From: Prevotella sp. CAG:617
GTDB taxonomy: Bacteria > Bacteroidota > Bacteroidia > Bacteroidales > Bacteroidaceae
NCBI GenBank assembly: GCA_000438115.1
Contig: FR903570.1
Coordinates: 14,327 to 34,877 of the forward strand
Reading direction: 5' to 3'
Length of the DNA stretch: 20,551 nucleotides
The translations under genes and the position numbers were made by a program. A model generated the notes under the pieces. That model saw only the letters and a list, made by a program, of their open reading frames with translations, ran no database searches and had not been told where the DNA came from. Shown piece after piece: positions 1 through 7,075 of this stretch (positions are counted from its first letter, which is position 1; the number at the start of each line of letters is the position of its first letter).

Positions 1-672
1 CAGGGAAAGAGTACGCGTTTCCAGAATACCGGCATGTGTTTCGCCGCTTATGTCAACGAGGAGCACCCGATGATTGACAAATTGCTGCGGGAGGCGCTCA
101 ACAGCGGCATAGTCAACCGCTTTTTGGGCTATCAGGGCGACTCGGCCCAGGTATGCCGTCAGGTTTATGCGCTGTGGAATACCCTGCAGCACCGCGATTT
201 TAAATACAGCTCGGTGTCTTACAGCAGTTTGTCGAGCAATGTGGTATATTCGCAGCGGGTGCGTACCATCAGCGATGCGCTCAATTCCTCGCAGATCAAC
301 TGCGTGGACGGCTCGGTGCTTTTTGCCTCGCTTTTGCGGGCCATTAATATCGACCCGGTGCTGATTCGTATTCCCGGCCATATGTTTGTGGGATTTTATA
401 CCGACCACAAACACAAATCGATGCAGTGTCTGGAAACAACCATGATTGGCGATGCCGACTTCGACGAGTTTTTCCCCAACGAGCAGCTCGACTCTACGCT
501 CTCCAAGGTGTCTCGCGCGCAGGCTTCGCGTCTTACTTTTGAAAAGTCGATGCAGTATGCCAACCGGAAGTATGCACAGTATGCCCAGAAGCTGCGTACC
601 AACTCGGCCGGCTTTATGTTTTTGGAAATTACCAAAAACCTGCGCAGCAAGATCCAGCCTATCGGAACGTAG
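1..672 (+). CDS. Transglutaminase-like domain protein, C-terminal part (5' end outside window)
   Basis: The reading frame is open from the first base of the window, so this is the C-terminal 223 residues of a longer protein; an in-frame ATG at 34 is probably internal. A papain/transglutaminase-like core is visible: a Cys in INCVDGSVLF (codon at 301), a His in PGHMFVGFY (codon at 379) and an acidic residue in CLETTMIG shortly after, in the Cys-His-Asp/Glu order expected of the family. In such proteins the triad may act as a protease or transglutaminase, or the fold may only bind peptides; the substrate is unknown. No signal peptide can be judged because the N-terminus is missing. The stop lies 7 bp from the stop of the convergent dgt gene, with no obvious terminator between them. 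The fold assignment is reasonably sure; the function is not. Confidence 0.6.
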   Translation, partial: QGKSTRFQNTGMCFAAYVNEEHPMIDKLLREALNSGIVNRFLGYQGDSAQVCRQVYALWNTLQHRDFKYSSVSYSSLSSNVVYSQRVRTISDALNSSQINCVDGSVLFASLLRAINIDPVLIRIPGHMFVGFYTDHKHKSMQCLETTMIGDADFDEFFPNEQLDSTLSKVSRAQASRLTFEKSMQYANRKYAQYAQKLRTNSAGFMFLEITKNLRSKIQPIGT

Positions 673-679
673 CGGCGGG

Positions 680-2035
680 CTACACCATGGGCAGTGAGTT
701 TCCGTTGATTTTACGGTAGAGGTCGAGGGCATAGACGTCGGTCATGCCCGAGATATAGTCGAGTACGGCCATCACACGGTCGTACAGATGGGGTGCGTTC
801 AGCTGGTATTGTGACGACACGCGGCTGAGCAGCAGGCGTCCGTAGGCGTGGTGCGGGTTGAGCACGGCGGCATCCATGAACAGCTCGAGCAGGGTGTAGA
901 TGATGCGGTAACCGGCCAGTTCCACGTCGAGCACGTCGTGGTGGCAGTAGATGCGTTTTTTGGCCATTTCTTCACAGCGGCGGTAGGCCGTCAGGAGAGG
1001 TTCCGGCAGATGTTCGATGAGCGAACCCTCGAAGCGGCCCTGCATGATGTCGGATTCGTGGTCGATGAACGTCCTGACGCAGGCGTGCTCCAGACTGTTG
1101 ATGACGCATGAGCGCAGGTAGACGATTTGTTCGTTGATGTCGGTGACGTAGGCAAACGTGGCCTTCAGTTTTTCCTGATGGTCGGGGCTGAAAAAGGCCA
1201 GCAGGTGGTGGAAGGTCTCCTCGTCCGAGAGGATGCGCAGCTTGTGGGCATCCTCAATGTCCATGATTTCGTAGCAGATGTCGTCGGCCGCCTCCACCAG
1301 ATAGACCAGCGGATGGCGGGCGTAGCGCAGCGGCTCGTCGGGCGCATTGAGGCGTATCATACCCATTTCATCGGCAATTTTCCGGAAATAAGTGCTTTCG
1401 GCATTGAAGAATCCGAATTTCTGTTTGGTGGTGGCGTAGGTGGAGGCATACGGATATTTGACTATGGCCGCCAGGGTGGGATAGCACATGACGAAGCCTC
1501 CCTTGCGCCTTCCCTCAAACTGGTGGGTGAGCAGGCGGAAGGCATTGGCGTTGCCGTCAAAACGCGTCAGGTCGTGCCACTGTTCTTCGGACAGTTTTTC
1601 GCCCGTTTCATCGGTAAAATCGTGCAGTTTTTGTCCGCGCCCTTCCTTGAAATACGAGGCAATGGCTTTCTCGCCGGCATGGCCGAAGGGCGGGTTGCCC
1701 ATGTCGTGGGCCAGACAGGCTGCCGATACGATGTTGCCGATTTCGGCGAGGGGCGTGTGGCGCAGCTCGGGATGCAGCTGCTGCAGCTCGCGGGCCACGT
1801 CGGTGCCCAGCGAACGCCCCACGCTCGACACCTCGAGGCTGTGGGTGAGCCGGTTGTGTACAAAAATGCTGCCCGGCAGCGGAAACACCTGGGTCTTGTT
1901 CTGCATGCGGCGGAAGGGCGCCGAAAAAATCAGACGGTCGAAGTCGCGCTGAAAGTCGGTGCGGTATTCTTTGTTCTCGCGGTATTTCTCTTCCTTGCCG
2001 AAGCGCTTGTTCGTAATGAGCCGGCCCCAGTCCAT
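680..2035 (-). CDS. dgt: dGTP triphosphohydrolase (HD-domain dNTPase)
   Basis: Hydrolyses dGTP (often other dNTPs) to deoxynucleoside and triphosphate in the cytoplasm, adjusting dNTP pools. The HD-superfamily metal ligands are visible, numbered from the Met at 2035: His65 in NRLTHSLEV, the His110-Asp111 pair in CLAHDMGNPPFGHAGE, and an Asp at about 251-252 in VEAADDICYEI. The N-terminal SAPFRRMQNKTQVFPL segment is typical of Dgt proteins. I prefer the start at 2035 (MDWGRLITNKRFG), because it matches the N-terminus I remember for relatives and has an AAAGGA sequence 3 nt upstream; an in-frame ATG at 2053 would add six residues (457 aa instead of 451). It faces away from dut, another dNTP-pool gene, across a shared spacer. 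A -7-like element sits upstream at 2083-2090. Confidence 0.93.
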   Translation of the reverse strand: MDWGRLITNKRFGKEEKYRENKEYRTDFQRDFDRLIFSAPFRRMQNKTQVFPLPGSIFVHNRLTHSLEVSSVGRSLGTDVARELQQLHPELRHTPLAEIGNIVSAACLAHDMGNPPFGHAGEKAIASYFKEGRGQKLHDFTDETGEKLSEEQWHDLTRFDGNANAFRLLTHQFEGRRKGGFVMCYPTLAAIVKYPYASTYATTKQKFGFFNAESTYFRKIADEMGMIRLNAPDEPLRYARHPLVYLVEAADDICYEIMDIEDAHKLRILSDEETFHHLLAFFSPDHQEKLKATFAYVTDINEQIVYLRSCVINSLEHACVRTFIDHESDIMQGRFEGSLIEHLPEPLLTAYRRCEEMAKKRIYCHHDVLDVELAGYRIIYTLLELFMDAAVLNPHHAYGRLLLSRVSSQYQLNAPHLYDRVMAVLDYISGMTDVYALDLYRKINGNSLPMV

Positions 2036-2082
2036 GGTTCCTTTCTGTTCCATAAAAGCACAATGCGATGGTTACTGTCTGA

Positions 2083-2090
2083 CAAAAATA
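2083..2090 (-). promoter_or_regulatory. Putative Bacteroidota -7 element upstream of dgt
   Basis: Read on the minus strand this is TATTTTTG, a full match to the TAnnTTTG -7 consensus of the primary sigma factor in Bacteroidota. It lies about 48 nt upstream of the preferred dgt start (2035) and 30 nt upstream of the alternative start (2053). I see no good -33 TTTG at the usual distance, so this rests on the -7 match and location alone. Confidence 0.4.
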
Positions 2091-2401
2091 GCTTAATTTG
2101 CCGAACCTGCCTACCTTTTTGCGGGAAAAAGCGGGGCGTTGCCGTTCCTCGCCGCCCGTCCGGTCTTGTTCGGGGGCGGATGTTTCGGAACCGGCGGCGC
2201 GGAAAAGGAAAAAGTCGGCGCCGAGTCCGGTTTTCCCGCCGGCTTGTTTTTTTCCCCTGCCGGTCTTTTTTTTGTCATGCTCACGGAGAGGAAAAACACC
2301 GGCGCCCCCGGGCATCCGTCCCGGCCGAAAAAGCAAAATGATATCTTTTGGGGCCTTGCGGCTGAACGGCGCGTGGAAGTATGTAGAATTCAGAGACTAA
2401 A

Positions 2402-2433
2402 TTTCCGAATTCCACTTATTATGATTAACTTTG
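2402..2433 (+). promoter_or_regulatory. Putative promoter of the dut operon
   Basis: TAACTTTG at 2426-2433 matches the Bacteroidota -7 consensus TAnnTTTG exactly. TTTC at 2402-2405, 20 nt upstream, is one base off the -33 TTTG. Transcription would start at roughly 2440, giving a leader of about 30 nt before the dut ATG at 2470. The local sequence is AT-rich, unlike the GC-rich block just before it. Confidence 0.55.
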
Positions 2434-2469
2434 TGGCGTTTATACGGAACGCATGAAAAATTAGCTCGG

Positions 2470-2904
2470 ATGGAAGTAAAAATCATTAACCGTTCACATC
2501 ATCCCCTGCCGCAGTATGCCACGGCGCTGAGCGCCGGCATGGACCTGCGCGCCAATCTGGACGAACCCATACACCTGGGCCCCATGCAACGCTGCCTGGT
2601 GCCCACCGGACTGTATATAGCCCTGCCTGCCGGCTTTGAGGCGCAGATACGTCCGCGCTCAGGACTGGCCCTGAAAAAAGGCATTACGCTGCTCAACGCT
2701 CCCGGCACGATTGATGCCGACTACCGGGGCGAAATCGGCGTAATCGTCATGAACTGCTCCGATACGGAATTCGTCATTGAAGACGGCGAGCGCATCGCCC
2801 AGATGGTGATAGCCCGTTACGAAACGGTGGAGTGGAACGCCGTGAGCGAACTCGACGAAACGGAGCGCGGCGACGGCGGTTTCGGACATACCGGTCACAA
2901 ATAA
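2470..2904 (+). CDS. dut: dUTP diphosphatase (dUTPase)
   Basis: Cleaves dUTP to dUMP and pyrophosphate, keeping uracil out of DNA and supplying dUMP for thymidylate synthesis; the family acts as a cytoplasmic homotrimer. At 144 residues it has normal length and all five trimeric dUTPase motifs: I, SAGMDLRA (21-28); [11 protein letters not shown] (61-69); [16 protein letters not shown] (79-91) with the likely catalytic Asp82; [11 protein letters not shown] (106-114); [11 protein letters not shown] (133-142), the P-loop-like tail with the base-stacking Phe138. The start is the ATG at 2470; the frame extends back to a TTG at 2431, but that falls inside the promoter and adds residues the family lacks. 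It is the first gene of the likely operon with the TPR lipoprotein gene 55 bp downstream. Confidence 0.97.
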   Translation: MEVKIINRSHHPLPQYATALSAGMDLRANLDEPIHLGPMQRCLVPTGLYIALPAGFEAQIRPRSGLALKKGITLLNAPGTIDADYRGEIGVIVMNCSDTEFVIEDGERIAQMVIARYETVEWNAVSELDETERGDGGFGHTGHK

Positions 2905-2959
2905 ATCCCGCCTTCGGGGAAGAAATGGTCTTACGGGCAGATTCTGGAAGGTTGCAGAA

Positions 2960-4816
2960 ATGAAAAGAAAACGAAACATACATCCCTTAACCTTGCGCCT
3001 GAGCCGCTGCGGATTGCTGTGGCTGATGGTGCTGGCGCTGCTTTCTGCCTGTGGCGGGAAACGCAGCGTGGTGCAGTCGCGCAGCGCGGTTGACTCGCTG
3101 GTGTCGTTGCTCCATTTTGATACCGTAAGCCACTGGCTGCCGCAGCCGCTTTCGGGGAAACTGCGGTTTAAGTACGACAACTATTTCCTGGAAGCCATGT
3201 GTCAGAAGGAGAAAGGCAATTTCGACGCCGAGCTGATGCTGCTCGACCGTGCGCTGAGCCTGAATCCCGATGCCGACGAGGCGTGGTACGAAAAAGCCGT
3301 GGCCCTTACGGGTACCGGCACCGAAATACCCGATTCGGTGCGCCTGCAGATGGTGGAGCGCGCGGTGGGACTGGCTCCCGAGAACGACGACTACAAGGAA
3401 ATACTGGCCGGAATGTATATGGACAAAGGCGATTTGCCCAAGGCCGCTTCACTGTATGAATGGATGACCCTCAAGAGTCAGCCTACGTCGGAAATGCTCT
3501 ATACGCTGGTTGACCTGTATGAAAAAATCGGCGACTATCCGCAGGAGTTACGGACCCTCAACCGCATTGAGCTGGCCGAGGGAAAAAATGAAAGCTCCAC
3601 GGTGCGCAAATCCTTTATCTATATGCAGCAGGGCGATACGGCGCAGGCCTATCAGGAGGTCAGGGACCTTTGCCGGAAATATACCGACGACAACCGCTAC
3701 CGCCTGTTGCTGGCCAACTTCTACATACAGGGCAGCCGGAATGCTGATGCCTATCACGAAATACGCCAGGTGTTGCAGCGCGATTCGGCCAACGATATGG
3801 CGCATGCCCTGCTGCTGCAATACTATCAGCAGCAGCACGACACGGCGGGTTATTATGCGCAGCTCGATACGGCCATCGCTCTTGGCAATATGCCTGGGTA
3901 TGCACAGGTGGCGGCCATGTCGCGCGTGGTGAGGGACTATGAACAGCAAAACATAACGAGCAGCCGGTTTTACGACCTGATGTATGGCGTGGCCCGCCAG
4001 CCGCAGGAAAACAGTGAGCTGCTCACCAGCTGCATGGCCTATCTGGAGGCCAAGAAGTGGCCGGAGGATTCCATCATCCCGTTTGTGCGCCTGCAACTGG
4101 TGCAGGAGCCGACCGACATTACGGCCCGTTTTCAGCTGATGAAGTATCTGATTGGGAAAATGGAGGTTGAAGAGCTGGCCGAAGTATGCCATGAGGGCAC
4201 GGTTCATAACCCGGAAAAATTACTCTTCTATTATTATGAGAGCCTGGCGTGTTACAGTCAGGACAAGGTGGATGAGGCCATCGAAATCTGTGAGCGCGGG
4301 CTCGACCGCATGGAGGAGGGCACCAGTGACGAACTGGTGGCTGAGGTCTACACCAGTCTGGGTAACCTTTATCAGACCAAGGGGCTGCGCGAAAAAACCT
4401 ATCAGGCCTACGACAAGGCCTTGCAGTTTGACGGCAGCAACATGCTTTGTCTGAACAACTACGCCTACTATCTGGCGCAGGACAACCGCGAGCTGGACAA
4501 GGCCGCTGCCATGAGTCTCAAAACCATTGAGGCGGAGCCCGACAACGTGACTTATTTGGACACGTACGCCTGGATTATGTTTGTCAGCAAAAATTACGGC
4601 CTGGCCCGTACTTACATAGACAAGACCATCAAACTGGCAGAAAAGACGGCCGAAAATGCAAGTCTTTTTGAGCATGCCGGCGATATTTACGCCAAACTCG
4701 GACAGACAAGCCGCGCGCTTGAATACTGGCGCACGGCGCTTCAGCTGACGCAGGAGCCTGATACGCGCCGGTTGATACAGAAAAAAATAAAACTCCGAAA
4801 ATACGTCGCACAATGA
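2960..4816 (+). CDS. Tetratricopeptide-repeat lipoprotein
   Basis: A 618-residue protein with a basic N-terminus, a hydrophobic stretch (about residues 18-29) and a lipobox LLSAC with Cys31 as the likely lipidated residue, so it should be exported and anchored in a membrane, probably the outer one. The rest is helical with TPR-like units, for example about 90-115 (LMLLDRALSLNPDADEAW), 145-170 (LAGMYMDKGDLPKAASLYEW), 464-490 (LGNLYQTKGLREKTYQAYDK) and 498-530. TPR arrays are protein-docking scaffolds and no enzymatic motif is apparent. It overlaps the DUF4292 lipoprotein gene by 4 bp (ATGA), which implies translational coupling and suggests the two lipoproteins act together. The partner is unknown; a role in envelope assembly is inferred from context. 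Confidence 0.88.
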   Translation: MKRKRNIHPLTLRLSRCGLLWLMVLALLSACGGKRSVVQSRSAVDSLVSLLHFDTVSHWLPQPLSGKLRFKYDNYFLEAMCQKEKGNFDAELMLLDRALSLNPDADEAWYEKAVALTGTGTEIPDSVRLQMVERAVGLAPENDDYKEILAGMYMDKGDLPKAASLYEWMTLKSQPTSEMLYTLVDLYEKIGDYPQELRTLNRIELAEGKNESSTVRKSFIYMQQGDTAQAYQEVRDLCRKYTDDNRYRLLLANFYIQGSRNADAYHEIRQVLQRDSANDMAHALLLQYYQQQHDTAGYYAQLDTAIALGNMPGYAQVAAMSRVVRDYEQQNITSSRFYDLMYGVARQPQENSELLTSCMAYLEAKKWPEDSIIPFVRLQLVQEPTDITARFQLMKYLIGKMEVEELAEVCHEGTVHNPEKLLFYYYESLACYSQDKVDEAIEICERGLDRMEEGTSDELVAEVYTSLGNLYQTKGLREKTYQAYDKALQFDGSNMLCLNNYAYYLAQDNRELDKAAAMSLKTIEAEPDNVTYLDTYAWIMFVSKNYGLARTYIDKTIKLAEKTAENASLFEHAGDIYAKLGQTSRALEYWRTALQLTQEPDTRRLIQKKIKLRKYVAQ

Positions 4817-5652
4817 AAAAGTATAGCATCTTGTTGGCGGCAATCCTTTCCGTGATGTTCCTGAGCGGATGCCGCACCGCAAAAAATGTAACCACGCCAA
4901 GTGCCGAGGTTTCAACCGCGTTCAATGCCCATGACTATGGAAAGCGGGTGATGAAGAATGTGCCCAAGGCCCAATGCATGACAGCCAAGATTTCGTTGGA
5001 AATGAGCGGCGGCAGCAAGGACCTTTCGGTGAGCGGCAATTTGCGCATGAAGCGTGACGATGTCATCCAGCTTTCCATTTCGTTTTTCGGCATGGAACTC
5101 GGGCGGCTCGAGTTTACCAAGGATTATGCCCTGATTATCGACCGCTTTAATAAACAATACGTCAAGGAATCGTATGAAAAGGTGAACTTCCTGACCCGTG
5201 CCAATATTGATTTCAATGAGTTGCAGGCCCTTTTCTGGAACACCGTGTTTGTGCCCGGAATGCAGCAGGCCGATGTGTCGCCAGAGCATTTCAGCATGAC
5301 GCCGGACGGCGACCGTGTGCAGTTGGTGCTGGCTGAAGCGCCTGAACTCAATTATAAATTTACCACCCGCGCAGATGATGCCCGTCTGCTCGAAACCCAA
5401 ATCACGTCGAAGGACGCCCGCAACAATACGCAGTTTGAGTGTAAGTATGACAACTTTACCCAGCTCGAGGGCGTGCCTTTCCCTTCAACCTTTACGTTCC
5501 TGCTTCGTGCTTTGCGCAAGGACTATACCATCAAGATGTCGCTCAGCCGCATCAATACTTCCGACGACTGGGAAAAGCGGACTGAAGTGTCGTCAAAATA
5601 CAAGGCCCGGAGTGTAAATGAAATTATGCGTCAACTGATATCCGTGAGATAA
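4813..5652 (+). CDS. DUF4292 family lipoprotein (possible LolB-like protein)
   Basis: A 279-residue protein starting with a short lipoprotein signal peptide (MKKYSILLAAILSVMF) and lipobox LSGC with Cys20. The body is rich in predicted beta-strands (alternating patterns such as LSVSGNLRMKRDDVIQLSIS and FFGMELGRLEFTKDYALII), which fits the DUF4292 family as I remember it. DUF4292 proteins are thought to share the open beta-barrel fold of LolA/LolB lipoprotein carriers; that is recollection and would need a structural comparison. Its start codon overlaps the TPR gene stop (ATGA), and the EnvC-like gene follows after 8 bp, so the three are very likely co-transcribed. A role in lipoprotein or lipid handling at the outer membrane is inferred, not shown. 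Confidence 0.82.
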   Translation: MKKYSILLAAILSVMFLSGCRTAKNVTTPSAEVSTAFNAHDYGKRVMKNVPKAQCMTAKISLEMSGGSKDLSVSGNLRMKRDDVIQLSISFFGMELGRLEFTKDYALIIDRFNKQYVKESYEKVNFLTRANIDFNELQALFWNTVFVPGMQQADVSPEHFSMTPDGDRVQLVLAEAPELNYKFTTRADDARLLETQITSKDARNNTQFECKYDNFTQLEGVPFPSTFTFLLRALRKDYTIKMSLSRINTSDDWEKRTEVSSKYKARSVNEIMRQLISVR

Positions 5653-5660
5653 GTGAGAAA

Positions 5661-7034
5661 ATGAAAAGAATCCTGTATTTGTTGTGTCTGGCTTTGTTTT
5701 GCGCAACTGCCGTGCCGGCACAAACCAACAAGAAGATAAAGAATTTGCAGTCGCAGCGTACGGAGCTGAAAAAGCGTCTGAACGAATCACAGCAGCTTCT
5801 GCGTTCTACCAACAAGAGTGTAAAGTCGCAGTTGGCCAACCTGAACGTACTTTCCGGGCAGATTGAACAGCAGCAGAAGTATATAGTCGGTATTGAGGGC
5901 GAAGTGAACGTGTTGAACGGCAATATCGGTCAGCTGACCCGCGAATTACACAAACTTCAGCAGGAACTGGCCGACTGTAAGTTGAAGTACAGCCGCTCGG
6001 TCATGTATATGTATCGCAACAGGTCGACGCAAAACAAACTGATGTTCCTTTTCTCCTCCAAAAACTTCAGCCAGATGTTCCGCAGGCTGCGCTATGTAAT
6101 GGATTATGCCAAATATCAGCGGGCACAGGGCGAAGTCATCAAAATAAAGGAGAAGGCTGTTCATGACAAGCGCAATCAGTTGTTTGGCGTCCAGGCACAG
6201 AAAAATGCTTTGCTGGCTGAGGGCCGTAAGGAAAATGAGCGGCTCGAGCAGCAACATCGCGAGCATCAGCAAATTGTGGGCGAGTTGCAGAAAAAACAAA
6301 AGCAGTTGCAGAGCACGATTAGTCAGACGCAGCGCCGTTATGCTTCGCTCAACAAGCAGATTGACCGCTTGATTCAGCAGGAAATTGCAGCGGCCGAGCG
6401 TCGTCGTAAGGCCGAGGAAGCCCGTCGCGAAGCTGCCCGCCGTAAGGCCGAGGCTGCCCGTAAGGCTGAAGAGGCCCGCCGCGAGGCAGCAGCCAAAAAG
6501 AACCGTTCGGCTTCTTCAAAGAGCAAGTCTTCGAAGAGCAAGTCGTCATCGTCCAGTTCGCGCAGCAAGAGCAGTACGTCAACGCCCCGCTTCCAGGAGC
6601 AGAGCAGTGAGGACCGCCGCCTGAGCAACAAATTTGCCGCCAATAAGGGCCGGCTGCCGATGCCGATTACCGGCTCATACGTTATTTCCAGCCATTACGG
6701 TCAGTATAAGGTAGCCGGTTTGTCGGGAGTGTCGCTCGACAATAAGGGAATCAACATTACCGGCCGTAGCGGAGCGCAGGCCCGGGCCGTGTTCAACGGT
6801 GAGGTTTCGGCCGTATTCTCCTTTGGCGGAATGATTAATATTTTGGTGCGCCACGGAAGCTATATTTCCGTTTATTGTAATCTTTCATCGGCTTCTGTCC
6901 ATAAAGGCCAACAGGTATCCACCCGTCAGGTTTTGGGTAGCGTGGCTCCCGATGCTTCGGGCAACTGTACGCTTCATTTCCAGTTGCGTCGCGAAACTAC
7001 CAAACTCAATCCGGAGTCATGGCTGGGCCGGTAG
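5661..7034 (+). CDS. EnvC-like coiled-coil protein with degenerate LytM (M23) domain
   Basis: A 457-residue exported protein: signal peptide MKRILYLLCLALFCATAVPA, probably cut before Gln21; long coiled coils (about 22-110 and 155-245); an Ala/Arg/Glu-rich helix (244-280); a Ser/Lys linker (281-308); and a C-terminal LytM-type domain (about 330-457). Active M23 endopeptidases coordinate zinc with an HxxxD motif and two further His. Here the HxxxD position reads NKGIN (Asn361 and Asn365 in place of His and Asp), while His398 (VRHGSYISVY) and His439 (TLHFQLRR) remain. It is therefore probably not a hydrolase. The architecture matches EnvC, which uses a dead LytM domain to activate septal amidases, so an amidase-activator role in daughter-cell separation is the best inference. 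It lies 8 bp after the DUF4292 gene. Confidence 0.88.
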   Translation: MKRILYLLCLALFCATAVPAQTNKKIKNLQSQRTELKKRLNESQQLLRSTNKSVKSQLANLNVLSGQIEQQQKYIVGIEGEVNVLNGNIGQLTRELHKLQQELADCKLKYSRSVMYMYRNRSTQNKLMFLFSSKNFSQMFRRLRYVMDYAKYQRAQGEVIKIKEKAVHDKRNQLFGVQAQKNALLAEGRKENERLEQQHREHQQIVGELQKKQKQLQSTISQTQRRYASLNKQIDRLIQQEIAAAERRRKAEEARREAARRKAEAARKAEEARREAAAKKNRSASSKSKSSKSKSSSSSSRSKSSTSTPRFQEQSSEDRRLSNKFAANKGRLPMPITGSYVISSHYGQYKVAGLSGVSLDNKGINITGRSGAQARAVFNGEVSAVFSFGGMINILVRHGSYISVYCNLSSASVHKGQQVSTRQVLGSVAPDASGNCTLHFQLRRETTKLNPESWLGR

Positions 7035-7075
7035 GATAGCGCACATGAATCAACTAATAACTAAAATAATTAGGT

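Larger units (their letters stand above)
2054..2469. other. Divergent intergenic spacer between dgt and dut
   Basis: About 415 bp without a credible gene. The dgt side is AT-rich and holds a -7 element. The middle (about 2110-2340) is very GC-rich with homopolymer runs of C, G, T and A and several CCGG/GCCGGC words. Short open frames cross it on both strands, but their translations are low-complexity (Pro/Gly/Lys-rich) and match nothing I recognise. The right end holds the dut promoter. I see no clear tRNA, riboswitch or long inverted repeat. Confidence 0.6.

Noticed and set aside
1127..2341. A 404-codon open frame on the plus strand, antisense to dgt
   Set aside because: It lies almost wholly opposite a clear dgt gene with intact HD motifs. 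Its translation has no recognisable domain and its length is explained by GC-biased third positions of the real gene.
2111..2456. Short open frames in the dgt-dut spacer on both strands
   Set aside because: The translations are low-complexity Pro/Gly/Lys sequences, with no supported start and a conflict with the dut promoter.
6382..6600. Internal repeats in the EnvC-like gene (Ala/Arg/Glu and Ser/Lys runs) as a possible DNA repeat element
   Set aside because: They are in frame and encode a helical linker and a Ser-rich spacer common in this protein type; not a mobile or regulatory repeat.
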